From Candidatus Aminicenantes bacterium UBA6228 (GTDB lineage: Bacteria; Acidobacteriota; Aminicenantia; Aminicenantales; Saccharicenantaceae), in the NCBI GenBank assembly GCA_002441005.1, contig DJWO01000012.1, positions 85,307 through 149,306 of the forward strand: DNA of 64,000 nt, in the 5' to 3' direction. Shown here one piece after another: positions 25,235 to 34,524 of the stretch. Numbering within the stretch: the stretch's first letter is position 1; every line of letters starts with the position of its first letter. The notes under the pieces are model-generated. The model had not been told where the DNA came from, searched no databases, and saw only the letters and a list, made by a program, of their open reading frames with translations. A program made the translations under genes and the position numbers.

Positions 25235-26515
25235 ATGTTGAGGTATGCATCCAGAGATGAAAAACATTTGCCAGCTAAATTTTATAATTTAAAGGCGGAT
25301 CTGCCTGAACTACCCCCGCCCCCTTTACACCCGCTGACCAGGCAGCCAATAAACCCTTCTGATCTCGAAGCTATTTTCCCCAGAAGCTTCATTGCTCAGG
25401 AAGTGTCGCTGGAAAGAGAAATTCCTATTCCGGAAAAAGTCCTCGAAGCTTACTCCGTTTTCCGGCCAACCCCTCTGATTCAGGCTTCCAAACTCCAGGT
25501 TTATCTCGAGACCCCGGCCAGAATATTTTATAAATTCGAAGGAGTCAGCCCGACCGGCAGCCACAAGACCAATACTGCTCTCATGCAGGCCTATCTAGCC
25601 AGCCAGGATGGAGTCAGCACTCTTTCGACCGAAACTGGAGCCGGCCAGTGGGGCACAGCTTTAGCCTATGCCGGTTCACTCTTCGGGGTCAAAGCCCGAG
25701 TTTATATGGTTAGAAGCAGTTTTCGCCAGAAACCTGGCCGGCGAATTATGATGCAGCTTTTTGGAGGGGAAGTCACCGAAAGCCCGAGTCCAACCACTGA
25801 TTCCGGACTGAAATATTATCAAGAAAACCCGGAGCATCCGGGCAGCCTGGGCATTGCTATCTCTGAGGCAGTGGAAGTGGCCGTAAAAAACCCTGAAATC
25901 AAATATTCCTTAGGCTCGGTGCTGGATACGGTTCTTATCCATCAATCAATCATCGGCCTTGAAGCTCAATCTCAATGCCGTGAACTCGGTATCGAACCAG
26001 ACCTGATTATCGGCTGTGTTGGCGGCGGCTCCAATTTCGCCGGCTTAAGTTTTCCCTTTGTTCGCCGCAATTTAAAAGAAAAAGCTACCACTAAATATTT
26101 AGCCATTGAACCGGAAGTCTGTCCTTCCATCACCGGGGGAGAGTTGACCTATGATTACGGTGATAGTGTCGGCCTGACCCCTTTGCTTTATATGTATACT
26201 CTGGGCAAAGATTTTATTCCTCCGGCTATTCATGCCGGCGGCCTCCGCTATCACGGGATGGCTCCTCTGGTCAGTCAGCTGGTCAAGCAGGGATTGGTCC
26301 AGGCTAAAGCTTATGCTCAAGATAAAGTCTTCCAGGCGGCTGAACTTTTTCTCAAAACAGAAGGTATCCTGCCTGCCCCGGAATCAGCTCACGCCATTGC
26401 GGCCGTGATTGATCAGGCTCTCCTGGCCAAAAAAACAGGCCAGCCAGCCAGCATTTTATTCAATCTGTCTGGACACGGCTTTCTGGATATCAGTGCTTAT
26501 GACCGGCAAAAATAA
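25235..26515 (+). CDS. trpB: Tryptophan synthase beta chain, TrpB2 type
   Basis: A 426-residue PLP enzyme of the TrpB2 (TrpB-like) group, longer than TrpB1 owing to the N-terminal segment before RPTPLIQASKL. The PLP lysine is in PTGSHKTNTAL, the substrate loop is STETGAGQWG, and the phosphate-binding glycine loop is VGGGSNFAG; an SGHGFLD motif closes the protein. TrpB2 joins indole with serine (or phosphoserine in some lineages) to make tryptophan and often works without TrpA; no trpA or other trp gene is adjacent. AAGGAGG precedes the ATG. The leader ORF suggests tryptophan-responsive control. It converges on tryptophanase, which does the reverse chemistry, so indole salvage is plausible. 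Confidence 0.93.
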   Translation: MLRYASRDEKHLPAKFYNLKADLPELPPPPLHPLTRQPINPSDLEAIFPRSFIAQEVSLEREIPIPEKVLEAYSVFRPTPLIQASKLQVYLETPARIFYKFEGVSPTGSHKTNTALMQAYLASQDGVSTLSTETGAGQWGTALAYAGSLFGVKARVYMVRSSFRQKPGRRIMMQLFGGEVTESPSPTTDSGLKYYQENPEHPGSLGIAISEAVEVAVKNPEIKYSLGSVLDTVLIHQSIIGLEAQSQCRELGIEPDLIIGCVGGGSNFAGLSFPFVRRNLKEKATTKYLAIEPEVCPSITGGELTYDYGDSVGLTPLLYMYTLGKDFIPPAIHAGGLRYHGMAPLVSQLVKQGLVQAKAYAQDKVFQAAELFLKTEGILPAPESAHAIAAVIDQALLAKKTGQPASILFNLSGHGFLDISAYDRQK

Positions 26516-26537
26516 GGCTAAAGTTTCAACCAGATTG

Positions 26538-26579
26538 GAGGGGAAAAGGCCCGGGTCCTTCTCCCCTCTGACTATTTTT
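26538..26579 (+). terminator. Terminator between trpB2 and tnaA
   Basis: GAGGGGAAAAGG (26538-26549) and CCTTCTCCCCTC (26557-26568) form a 12-bp stem with one mismatch and a seven-base loop. TATTTTTA follows after a few bases, suiting termination of the plus-strand trpB2 transcript. The stem could also act against the opposing tnaA transcript. Confidence 0.65.
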
Positions 26580-26582
26580 AAT

Positions 26583-27971
26583 TTAGATTTCTTCCATCCT
26601 GATGGTGAAATGCCTCAGCTGAGGAGATTCGCGGACAATTCTCATTCCCCGGACTTCATCCCGTTTTTCATAGAGCCTGATGATCGCCTCGGCCACGTAT
26701 TCAATTTGAGCACTGGTGTAAACCCGCCGGGGTATAGCCAGACGAACCAGTTCCAGCTGGGGGAATATTTCCCGGCCTGTTTTTGGATCTTTTTTGGCAA
26801 ACATCACCGCCCCAATTTCTGAGGTTCTGATACCGGCTTGCCGGTAAAGAGCCACAGTCAGAGCCCAGCCTGGATATTGATGACGCGGGATGTGGGGTAA
26901 AAACCGGTCAGCTAAAAGGTAAATGGCGTGGCCGCCAAAAGGCTTGAGGACCGGCACTCCTGCCTGGTCAAGCAATTGCCCGAGATAGGCCACCTGACCG
27001 ACCCGGTAATCAAGATAATCCTCTTCCAGAACTTCTTCCAGCCCGCGGGCGATGGCTTCCAGATCACGGCCGGCCAGACCGCCATAAGTTGGAAAACCTT
27101 CACCTAAAATTAACAAGTTTTTTACCCTGTCAGCTAACTGATCGTCATCCAGGGTGACAAAGCCACCGATATTAACCAGGGCATCCTTTTTGGCGCTCAT
27201 GGTTGCTCCCTGCCCGTAGGAAAAAATTTCCTGGGCAATGTCGAGAAGGCTTTTGTCCTTATAGCCTTTTTCCCGCTTTTTAATGAAATAGGCATTCTCG
27301 GCAAAGCGGCAGGCATCGAAGAACAGCGGAATCTTGTGCTGCTTGCAAATCTGACTGACTTCTTTAATATTTTTAAGAGAAACCGGCTGGCCGCCGCCGC
27401 TGTTATTGGTAATGGTCAGCATAGCCAGCGGAATTTTTTTTGTTCCTTTTTTTTCAATAAATTTCTTTAGCCTGGCGGTATCCAGATCTCCTTTAAACGG
27501 GTAGTCAGAATCAGGGTTGTAGGCTTCATCGATCACCAGGTCCACGGCTGAAGCTGCTCTGGCTTCAATATTGGCTCTGGTCGTATCGAAATGATTATTA
27601 CTGGGGACATAGTCTCCCTTTTTAACCAGAGCTCCAAACAATACCCTTTCGGCCGCCCGGCCCTGATGAGCCGGAATGACATGTTTGAAGCAGAAAATGT
27701 TTTTGACCGCAGCTTCCAAATGATAAAAACTTCTGGCTCCGGCATAGGACTCATCTCCAACCATCAAGCCAGCCCATTGATTATCACTCATGGCTGATGT
27801 CCCGGAATCAGTCAGCAGGTCAATCAGGACTTTTTCGGCCGGAACATTGAAGACATTAAAGCCGGCTTCTTTAAGAATGTTTTCCCTCTCACGGCGGCTG
27901 ATGGGCTTGATTCTTTCCACAGTTTTAATCCGGAAAGGTTCAAGCGGCGGCTTCGGACTTTTAATGTTCAT
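26583..27971 (-). CDS. tnaA: Tryptophanase
   Basis: A 462-residue beta-eliminating lyase. Tryptophanase and tyrosine phenol-lyase are close relatives, and three positions point to tryptophanase: Asp in NHFDTTRANIE (D129, where phenol-lyases have Thr), GIRTSEIGAVMF (phenol-lyases have an Arg there), and LRHFTIRM with His454 (phenol-lyases have Phe). The PLP lysine is in MSAKKDALVNIGG. It cleaves tryptophan to indole, pyruvate and ammonia. The ATG at 27971 has GGGGAG eight bases upstream; a GTG three codons earlier is too close to it. It is the last gene of a probable mtnP-pfkB-tnaA operon. I found no TnaC-like leader in the 65-base gap before it. Confidence 0.92.
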   Translation of the reverse strand: MNIKSPKPPLEPFRIKTVERIKPISRRERENILKEAGFNVFNVPAEKVLIDLLTDSGTSAMSDNQWAGLMVGDESYAGARSFYHLEAAVKNIFCFKHVIPAHQGRAAERVLFGALVKKGDYVPSNNHFDTTRANIEARAASAVDLVIDEAYNPDSDYPFKGDLDTARLKKFIEKKGTKKIPLAMLTITNNSGGGQPVSLKNIKEVSQICKQHKIPLFFDACRFAENAYFIKKREKGYKDKSLLDIAQEIFSYGQGATMSAKKDALVNIGGFVTLDDDQLADRVKNLLILGEGFPTYGGLAGRDLEAIARGLEEVLEEDYLDYRVGQVAYLGQLLDQAGVPVLKPFGGHAIYLLADRFLPHIPRHQYPGWALTVALYRQAGIRTSEIGAVMFAKKDPKTGREIFPQLELVRLAIPRRVYTSAQIEYVAEAIIRLYEKRDEVRGMRIVRESPQLRHFTIRMEEI

Positions 27972-28036
27972 GCTTTCCACTCCCCAAAAAGATTTATTTA
28001 AAGCCTCGACACCAAGATTTTATTATATTTTTCCCT

Positions 28037-28936
28037 TTAGAATGTAACTATTTTTTTAAAATTCTTATATCTCTGGATGAGATCAAGCTGGGAAGCCTGG
28101 AGCAGGCCAGTTAAGCCAAAATCCTCAATAGCTAAAGAAGCCACTAAATTGCCATAAACGGCCGCCTTTTTAATCTCACGCCGGTTAAACTCTTCGCGGC
28201 TGGCCAGGTACCCGAGGAAAGCTCCGGCGAAAGCGTCACCAGCTCCAGTTGGATCTATCACCTGTTCGCAGGGATTAGCCACCACACTGAAAACAAACTT
28301 CTGGCCAAAAACCATGGCTCCATGCTCGCCTTTTTTGACGACAATTATCTTTGGTCCTGAGGACTGAAGCTTACGCCCGGCCCGGACCAGGTTAAATTCA
28401 CTGCTCAAAAGGCGGGTCTCTTCATCATTGGCAAACAGAATATCCACTTTTTGGATTGCTTCAAAAAGAGCTTCAGGCTTGGTCTCTATCCAGTAACGGA
28501 TCGTATCCATGGCCACCAGTTTGACTGCTTTCATCTGAGACAGGATATAATCGTGACTTTCCGGATCAAGATTAGAGAGAAAAAGAATTTCAGCCTGGCG
28601 GTAATTTTCGGGCATAACCGGCCGGAAATCCTGCCAGACGTTGAGTTCAGTTTTAAGGGTTGTTCGCTGGTTCGGATCAGAAGCGTAAAGTCCGTGCCAG
28701 GCTAAGGATTTTCCTCTTTTGATTTTAACTCCGGTCAGATCAATGTTCCTGGAACGGAGAAGAGACAGGCTCTTCCGGGGAAAATCCCGCCCGACAACCG
28801 AGACCAGTCCTGGCCTGGTAAAAAAACTGGCGGCGACGGAAGCATAAGTACCTGAGCCCCCCGGCAGCCGGTCTCGCCGGCCAGCCGGGGTTTCGATGGT
28901 ATCAAAGGCTACCGAGCCAACAATGACCAGATTCAA
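28037..28936 (-). CDS. PfkB family carbohydrate/nucleoside kinase
   Basis: A 299-residue ribokinase-fold enzyme. The N-terminal MNLVIVGSVAFDTIETPAG with the GGSGTYASVAA segment binds substrate, and the second PfkB signature DPTGAGDAFAGAFLG holds the anion hole and catalytic Asp. The central DILFANDEETRLL fits as well. A PfkB kinase next to a methylthioadenosine phosphorylase is a recurring arrangement, which favours a nucleoside or methylthioribose-related substrate, but the sequence does not decide. It starts 12 bases after mtnP. Confidence 0.85.
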   Translation of the reverse strand: MNLVIVGSVAFDTIETPAGRRDRLPGGSGTYASVAASFFTRPGLVSVVGRDFPRKSLSLLRSRNIDLTGVKIKRGKSLAWHGLYASDPNQRTTLKTELNVWQDFRPVMPENYRQAEILFLSNLDPESHDYILSQMKAVKLVAMDTIRYWIETKPEALFEAIQKVDILFANDEETRLLSSEFNLVRAGRKLQSSGPKIIVVKKGEHGAMVFGQKFVFSVVANPCEQVIDPTGAGDAFAGAFLGYLASREEFNRREIKKAAVYGNLVASLAIEDFGLTGLLQASQLDLIQRYKNFKKIVTF

Positions 28937-28948
28937 AGGAGGCCTCGT

Positions 28949-29827
28949 TCACAGGTATTTTCCAATCAAAGGCCACAAATTTTTAACCGTTTGCGGATTC
29001 CTGAACTGAGGGGCAGTAATGATAGTATTTTTAAGGCCTTGCTGGCAATCACAGGTCTGGCCTTCAAGACGGCCGATGGTGGCCAGGGCCTTTTTGATGA
29101 GGTTTTTGGCATTAGCAATATTGGCCTGAAGATTAGCTAAAACCAGCTCGACAGTGACTGTCTCTTCCTGGCTTTTCCAGACATCATAATCAGTGACCAG
29201 ATTCAGGGTGACATAGCACATTTCTGCTTCCCGGGCCAGGCGGGCTTCAGTAGCGGCTGTCATCCCGATGACCTCTGCTCCGAACTGCCGGTAAACTTTT
29301 GACTCGGCTTGAGTTGAAAAAGCCGGCCCTTCAATGCAGACATAGGTTCCAGCCGGATGAACTGACAGTCCAAGCTCCTTAGCCAGGTCGTAAATATGTT
29401 TCGATAATACCGGACAGACTGGATGAGCCAGGCTGATATGAGCCACCAGTCCTTGACCAAAAAAAGTATTGGGGCGACGGGTCCGGTCAATAAACTGATC
29501 AGCCAGAACAATATCCCTCGGCTTTATTTCTTCTTTCAGCGAGCCAACCGAGTTAACCGAAATAACTCTCTTTACCCCCAGCAGTTTAAAGCCATAAAAA
29601 TTTGCCCGGTAATTGACTTCAGACGGGAGATAACAATGTCCACGGCCATGACGGCTTAAAAAAGCCACCATCACTCCTTCCAGTTCGCCGACAATATAAC
29701 TATCAGAAGGCTGGCCGAAAGGAGTTTCTAAACTGATCTCCCTGGCCTTGCGCAGGCCATCAATCTGATACAGGCCAGTCCCGCCTAAGATCCCGGTATT
29801 GACCACGGGTAAACCTTTTCCACTCAT
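28949..29827 (-). CDS. mtnP: S-methyl-5'-thioadenosine phosphorylase
   Basis: A 292-residue nucleoside phosphorylase of the MTAP/PNP-2 family. GILGGTGLYQIDGL opens the fold, SRHGRGHCYLPSEVNYRANF binds phosphate, SVNSVGSLKEEIKPRDIVLA and DQFIDRTRRPNTFF follow, and YVCIEGPAFSTQAESKVYR with EVIGMTAATEARLAREAEMC forms the purine and ribose site. It splits methylthioadenosine, a by-product of polyamine synthesis and SAM chemistry, to adenine and methylthioribose phosphate. GAGGTGG precedes the ATG. First gene of the operon with pfkB and tnaA. Confidence 0.93.
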   Translation of the reverse strand: MSGKGLPVVNTGILGGTGLYQIDGLRKAREISLETPFGQPSDSYIVGELEGVMVAFLSRHGRGHCYLPSEVNYRANFYGFKLLGVKRVISVNSVGSLKEEIKPRDIVLADQFIDRTRRPNTFFGQGLVAHISLAHPVCPVLSKHIYDLAKELGLSVHPAGTYVCIEGPAFSTQAESKVYRQFGAEVIGMTAATEARLAREAEMCYVTLNLVTDYDVWKSQEETVTVELVLANLQANIANAKNLIKKALATIGRLEGQTCDCQQGLKNTIITAPQFRNPQTVKNLWPLIGKYL

Positions 29828-29850
29828 ATCAGGCCACCTCTTAAAATAAG

Positions 29851-29880
29851 TCTATACTATTTATCCTGGCTGATAGTCAA
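29851..29880 (-). promoter_or_regulatory. Promoter of mtnP-pfkB-tnaA
   Basis: TTGACT (29875-29880) and TATAGA (29851-29856) lie 18 bases apart on the minus strand, about 25 bases before the mtnP start. It is divergent from the larC promoter. Confidence 0.55.
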
Positions 29881-29886
29881 GATACT

Positions 29887-29915
29887 TTGATTTTTTTGAT
29901 ATAAAAAGCTATGCT
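29887..29915 (+). promoter_or_regulatory. Promoter of larC-folE-metG
   Basis: TTGATT (29887-29892) and TATGCT (29910-29915) are 17 bases apart, 28 bases before the larC ATG. Only six bases separate it from the divergent mtnP -35 box. Confidence 0.55.
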
Positions 29916-29943
29916 GATATCAATATTTTAAGGGTAAAAAATA

Positions 29944-31122
29944 ATGAACTATGTTTATTTCGACTGCTTTAGTGGCGCCAGCGGTGATATGATTCTGGCT
30001 TCACTTCTTTCCTTAGGAGTTCCGGCCGAACAATTCCAGGCAGCTGTTAAGGGATTAAAACTCCCGGTTGAAATCAAAATAACCAGAGGAAAATCAATGG
30101 GCCTGGCCGGGACCAGAGTCCAGGTCAGAACTTCAGTTGATTCTCCCGCCAGGAATTTTGATCAGGTCTCAAAAGTTATCAAGCAGTCAAAATTTGAGCC
30201 CGAAATAAAAGAGAAAGCGATAAGTATCTTCCGGCGGCTTTTTCAGGCAGAAAGCCGCGTTCACGGCACAGGTTTTGCCCGAACTCATCTCCACGAGGCG
30301 GCTGCCGACGATGCCCTGGTGGATATTACCGGCAGCTGCTGGCTGCTAACTAAGCTCGAGGTGGACAGGGTCTTTTTTTCACCTGTTAATCTGGGCAGCG
30401 GCAGCATTAAGACCAGTCACGGTCTTTTACCTGTGCCGGCCCCGGCGGTGGCTGAACTGATGAAGGGTTATGCTGTCTATAGCTCAGGAGAGCAGACCGA
30501 ACTCCTGACTCCGACTGGAGCTGCCATTCTGACCACTCTGGGCGAGTGCTGGCCGGAGAAACCGCAACTGGTTTACAACCGCCTGGGTTATGGGCTTGGC
30601 CAGAAGAAGCTCGAATCGCAACCGAACATCCTCCGCGCTTTCTATGGTCAATCAGATTTGTTAGAACTGCCTCCAGCTGTTTTTCAGATTGAGGCTACTC
30701 TCGATGATGCTTCTCCTCAGCTTCTTGGCCATTTTATGAATAAAACTCTTGACCTGGGAGCTCTTGAGTCCTATTTAACGCCTGTTGTTATGAAAAAGAA
30801 CCGGCTGGGAACCAAATTGACCATCCTGGCTGAGGCTGATAAAATGGAGGGCCTGATCGAGGCTGTTTTCAAAGAAACAACCACCATTGGCTTGAGATAT
30901 TTTCCCGTTGCCAGGCGGGTTTTACGGAGGGAAATAACCGAAATCAGGCTTGGCTCTCAAAAGATTAGAATCAAGCTGGCCTTTCTGGGCCGGGAAAGGG
31001 TAAATATTCAGCCCGAATATGAAGATTGCCGGCAAGCGGCTGAGGCTCTAAAGCTGCCGCTGAAGAAAGTCATTAGCCTGTCCTTAGAGAAATTCAAGGA
31101 GAGAGGTAAAAATGGCAAATAA
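29944..31122 (+). CDS. larC: Nickel pincer cofactor biosynthesis protein LarC
   Basis: A 392-residue LarC. The N-terminus [20 protein letters not shown] is diagnostic, followed by [29 protein letters not shown]-like [18 protein letters not shown], and the C-terminal [19 protein letters not shown] with [17 protein letters not shown]. LarC uses CTP to insert nickel into the pincer cofactor of lactate racemase and related enzymes. In some lactobacilli larC is read with a programmed frameshift; here it is one continuous frame. larB and larE are not in the window. It overlaps folE by 11 bases. Confidence 0.92.
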   Translation: MNYVYFDCFSGASGDMILASLLSLGVPAEQFQAAVKGLKLPVEIKITRGKSMGLAGTRVQVRTSVDSPARNFDQVSKVIKQSKFEPEIKEKAISIFRRLFQAESRVHGTGFARTHLHEAAADDALVDITGSCWLLTKLEVDRVFFSPVNLGSGSIKTSHGLLPVPAPAVAELMKGYAVYSSGEQTELLTPTGAAILTTLGECWPEKPQLVYNRLGYGLGQKKLESQPNILRAFYGQSDLLELPPAVFQIEATLDDASPQLLGHFMNKTLDLGALESYLTPVVMKKNRLGTKLTILAEADKMEGLIEAVFKETTTIGLRYFPVARRVLRREITEIRLGSQKIRIKLAFLGRERVNIQPEYEDCRQAAEALKLPLKKVISLSLEKFKERGKNGK

Positions 31123-31735
31123 CAAATTTAACCGGTCAGGGAAAAACACCGGCCAGGACCAGAAAAAAATAGAAGAGGCCGTTTATCATTTACTGGAAGG
31201 CATAGGTGAAGATCCGGACAGGCCTGGCCTCAAAGGAACGCCTGGCCGGGTGGCCAGAATGCTGGACGATATTCTGGGTGGAACAAGAATCGATCCATCT
31301 GAAGATTTAGAGGTTTTCCAGGACGAAAGGCACGATGAAATGGTTCTGATCAGGAACATTCCCCTTTACTCGGTCTGCGAACATCACCTTCTGCCTTTTG
31401 CCGGAGTAGCTCATGTGGCTTATATCCCCAAAGAAGGCAGAATTGTCGGACTAAGCAAAATCGCCAGGCTGGTTGATACCTTAGCCAGAAGGCTCCAGGT
31501 GCAGGAAAGGTTGACCAAGCAAATAGCCGACACGCTCAATGCTACCCTTAATCCCTTAGGAGTGATGGTGGTCATTGAAGCCGAACACCTTTGCATGTCA
31601 ATGAGAGGTATAAAAAAACCAAAAGCCATAACTGTGACTTCAGCTGTCCGGGGTTCATTCCGGAATAATCCAGCTACCAGGACTGAAGCTATGATGCTCA
31701 TCAGAGGAGGTTTGCCCGGTGGAAGAGAAAGTTAA
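31112..31735 (+). CDS. folE: GTP cyclohydrolase I
   Basis: A 207-residue type I GTP cyclohydrolase. The zinc and active-site segments are [20 protein letters not shown] (Cys and His ligands) and [15 protein letters not shown] (second Cys), with [20 protein letters not shown] between. It makes dihydroneopterin triphosphate for folate or for queuosine-type deazaguanines; queA and folD are also in the window. GAGAGG precedes the ATG inside larC. It overlaps metG by 17 bases. Confidence 0.97.
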   Translation: MANNKFNRSGKNTGQDQKKIEEAVYHLLEGIGEDPDRPGLKGTPGRVARMLDDILGGTRIDPSEDLEVFQDERHDEMVLIRNIPLYSVCEHHLLPFAGVAHVAYIPKEGRIVGLSKIARLVDTLARRLQVQERLTKQIADTLNATLNPLGVMVVIEAEHLCMSMRGIKKPKAITVTSAVRGSFRNNPATRTEAMMLIRGGLPGGRES

Positions 31736-33674
31736 AAAAACATTCTATGTCACCACGCCGATTTATTATGTTAACGACGTGCCCCATATCGGTCATGCTT
31801 ATACAACTATTATCGCCGATGCTCTGGCCCGTTATCAGCGGCTGACCGGGAAAAAGGTCTTTTTCCTGACCGGCACCGACGAACATGGGCAGAAAATAGA
31901 AAAAACAGCAGCCGAAAAAGGGGTGTCGCCGCAGGAACTGGCTGACCAGGTTGTTGTCCGTTTTAAAGACCTGTGGCAGAAGCTCAATATTTCTTATGAT
32001 TATTTCATCCGGACGACAGAAAAATTTCATGTCGAGGGAGTTCAGAAAATTTTTAAAAAGCTGCTCGACCAGGGTGATATCTATAAGGGCAGCTATCAGG
32101 GCTGGTACTGTGTCTCTGAAGAAAATTTTCTATCGGAGGATGTTCCATTCGAACCAGACGGTTATAAGATCTGCCCTGATTGTGGCCGGAAAGCGGTGCT
32201 GCTTCAGGAAGAAAGCTATTTTTTCCGCCTATCAGCTTACCAGCAGGCTTTGCTGGATTTCTACGAATCTCACCCTCGTTTTGTCCGGCCACCGGGAAGG
32301 ATGAATGAGGTAATCAGCTTTGTCCGTCAGGGGCTAAAAGATTTAAGTATCACCAGGACTTCAGTTAAGTGGGGGATCCCTGTCCCAGATGATCCAAAAC
32401 ATACAATATATGTCTGGTTTGATGCCCTGCATAACTATGTCACTGCTATCGGCTATGACTGGAATCCGGAACTTTTTGCCACCTTCTGGCCGGCTGATAT
32501 CCATCTGATCGGGAAAGATATTCTCCGCTTTCATGCTATTTTCTGGCCAGCTTTTTTGATGGCAGCTGGTTTTGAATTGCCAGCCACAGTTTATAGCCAC
32601 GGCTGGTGGCTCAAAGATGAAGCTAAAATGTCTAAATCAAGGGGCAATGTTCTTGATCCGCATTTTATTATTGATAAAGCCGGGGCTGATGCTCTCAGAT
32701 ATTTTCTGCTGAGAGAGATTCCTATCGGCCTGGATGGCAGCTTCTCTCATCAGGGTTTTGTCCACCGGATTAACTCTGACCTGGCTAACGATCTGGGCAA
32801 TCTTGTCCAGAGAACTCTGACCATGGCGGTCAACTATTTTGAAGGACAGCTGCCAGCCCTGGCTGAAGAAAATGAAGCCGACCGGGAACTGGCTAAGCAC
32901 TGGACTGAAACAAAAGATAAGGTTTATGACCTTTATGATGACCAGGCACTGAACCGGGCTCTGGAAGAAATCTGGTTTTTCCTGAATGTGGTCAACAAGT
33001 ATCTGGCCGACAATGAACCCTGGAAACTGGCCAATCAGCCTGAATACAGGGCCAGGTTAGCCAGAGTCCTGTATCAAGCTCTCTGCTCGATAAGAGGAGC
33101 CAGTTATCTTCTTTACCCGGTTATGCCTGAAACTTCTGTCAGAATCTGGGAATTACTGGGAGAAAAGAGAAAGCCTGCCGGTCTGCTGACTTCAGAGCTT
33201 GATTTTTATGATTATCAACCAGGCGGTAAAATTAGCCGGACTAAAGCCATTTTCCCCAGGATTGATTTGACTGAGTTTATCAGTGAAACAAATAAGCCCG
33301 GAGTGGTGGCTCAGCCGTCGCCTGAAGCCGGGGCCAAGGAGAAAAAGATGGAATATATCACTTATGAAGAATTTAAAAAGATGGATTTAAGGGTGGCTAA
33401 GGTCATAGCGGCCGAAAGGGTGGAAGGAACAAAAAAACTTTTAAAACTGCAGATTGACCTGGGGAGCGAACAGAGGCAAATTATTGCGGGCGTAGCTGAA
33501 ACTTATTCGCCTGAAGATTTACTGAATAAAGAATTTATCGTCATTGCCAACCTGCAGCCGGCTGTGATTCGCGGAATCGAATCCCAGGGAATGCTGCTGG
33601 CTGCTGAGGTTGAAGGGCTGGCCATTATTCCCTTTTTCAACCGGGAAATTCCGCCTGGAACCAGGGTTAAATAA
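31719..33674 (+). CDS. metG: Methionyl-tRNA synthetase with C-terminal tRNA-binding domain
   Basis: A 651-residue synthetase. The HIGH-type motif is [11 protein letters not shown], the second motif KMSKS is in [14 protein letters not shown], and a connective domain between them has the pair CPDCGRK with only one CxxC knuckle, as in the single-knuckle group. The anticodon-binding helices follow (about 360-500), and residues about 545-651 form an EMAP/Trbp111-like tRNA-binding domain ([20 protein letters not shown]). The start is a GTG with AGGAGG eight bases upstream, lying inside folE; this suggests coupled translation. Confidence 0.97.
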   Translation: MEEKVKKTFYVTTPIYYVNDVPHIGHAYTTIIADALARYQRLTGKKVFFLTGTDEHGQKIEKTAAEKGVSPQELADQVVVRFKDLWQKLNISYDYFIRTTEKFHVEGVQKIFKKLLDQGDIYKGSYQGWYCVSEENFLSEDVPFEPDGYKICPDCGRKAVLLQEESYFFRLSAYQQALLDFYESHPRFVRPPGRMNEVISFVRQGLKDLSITRTSVKWGIPVPDDPKHTIYVWFDALHNYVTAIGYDWNPELFATFWPADIHLIGKDILRFHAIFWPAFLMAAGFELPATVYSHGWWLKDEAKMSKSRGNVLDPHFIIDKAGADALRYFLLREIPIGLDGSFSHQGFVHRINSDLANDLGNLVQRTLTMAVNYFEGQLPALAEENEADRELAKHWTETKDKVYDLYDDQALNRALEEIWFFLNVVNKYLADNEPWKLANQPEYRARLARVLYQALCSIRGASYLLYPVMPETSVRIWELLGEKRKPAGLLTSELDFYDYQPGGKISRTKAIFPRIDLTEFISETNKPGVVAQPSPEAGAKEKKMEYITYEEFKKMDLRVAKVIAAERVEGTKKLLKLQIDLGSEQRQIIAGVAETYSPEDLLNKEFIVIANLQPAVIRGIESQGMLLAAEVEGLAIIPFFNREIPPGTRVK

Positions 33675-33692
33675 GACCCGACGGCCAGAAAA

Positions 33693-34334
33693 TCAATCTG
33701 CAAAAAGAATTGACCAGATTTCGGAGAAGGGAATTTTCCCTTCCCGCAGGCCAACTGGCTCAGGCCCGGTCAGGTCAATAATTGTTGAGGGTTGCTCACC
33801 AGGTGTCTCGCCGCCATCAATGAAAAATTCAACTCGACCGGAAAAAAGGCGGTAAACTTCATCAAAGGAGGCTAAGGGCGGCTGGCCACTCAGATTGGCA
33901 CTGGTCGAAATCAGAAGAGCCCCGGCTTTTTTAATCAACTCTCTCAGCCAGTCAGGAGAAGGCACCCGAACGGCCATAGTTTGGACCTGACCCGGGAACA
34001 TTTCCGGCAAATGACCTTTTCGAGCTGGAAGGACCAGAGTTAGCGGCCCGGGCCAGAAAGCCTTAGCCAGACTGAAAAAGGCCGCGGGCGGCCTGTCCGT
34101 AAATTCCAGGACCATGTCGGTATCAGCCGCACAAAAAGGCAGCTGTTGGCTGGCTGAGCGGCCCTTGAGTTCAAAAATTTTTTGATAAACGGAAGGGAAG
34201 CAGCCAAGTCCTCCCAGCCCATAGTAGGTTTCTGTGGGAAAAATCAGCACCTGTTCCTGTCCCAGAATCCGGGCTAAACATTCCTCTTCATCAGCTTTCA
34301 AGCCTGAATTAGTTAGTTTAAAGATTCTCGCCAA
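33693..34334 (-). CDS. Threonylcarbamoyl-AMP synthase (TsaC/YrdC/YciO family)
   Basis: A 213-residue YrdC-fold protein. IFPTETYYGLGGLGCFPSVY with IFELKGRSASQQLPF and FWPGPLTLVLPA form the nucleotide and threonine sites, and ISTSANLSGQPP with PSTIIDLTGPEPVGLREGKI ends the fold. It makes threonylcarbamoyl-AMP for the t6A37 modification of ANN-decoding tRNAs. The R in the KGR segment is followed by SASQQLPF, whereas KRP or KGRP-xNPL is commoner, so a YciO-like role is possible. It lies convergent to metG with 18 bases between. Confidence 0.85.
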   Translation of the reverse strand: MARIFKLTNSGLKADEEECLARILGQEQVLIFPTETYYGLGGLGCFPSVYQKIFELKGRSASQQLPFCAADTDMVLEFTDRPPAAFFSLAKAFWPGPLTLVLPARKGHLPEMFPGQVQTMAVRVPSPDWLRELIKKAGALLISTSANLSGQPPLASFDEVYRLFSGRVEFFIDGGETPGEQPSTIIDLTGPEPVGLREGKIPFSEIWSILFAD

Positions 34335-34483
34335 ACAGCTACCTCGCCAGTGGCCAAAAAGCGTTAAAACCGCCTTTTTTCTTTAAAATAATCTAATCCA
34401 GGCCAGCTTTCAAGGCCAGGGGTAAAAAAGGACAGATGTCGCCAAAAAAGAACAGTCCGGCGCCAGTTAACAGGTATCCTATC

Positions 34484-34499
34484 TGGCACGAAATTTGCT
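34484..34499 (+). promoter_or_regulatory. Sigma-54 promoter of the outer-membrane protein gene
   Basis: TGGCACGAAATTTGCT matches the sigma-54 consensus (TGGCACG-N4-TTGCW) exactly, with GG at 34485-34486 and GC at 34497-34498 ten bases apart. Transcription would start near 34510, just before the GAGGAGG SD. A TATAAT at 34499-34504 has no usable -35, so sigma-70 is less likely. The activator is not in the window. Confidence 0.8.
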
Positions 34500-34524
34500 A
34501 TAATAGCCGGGTGAGGAGGTAAAA

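Noticed and set aside
27972..28036. A TnaC-like leader peptide before tnaA
   Set aside because: The 65-base gap has no short frame with a Trp codon and SD; tnaA appears to be transcribed from the mtnP promoter.
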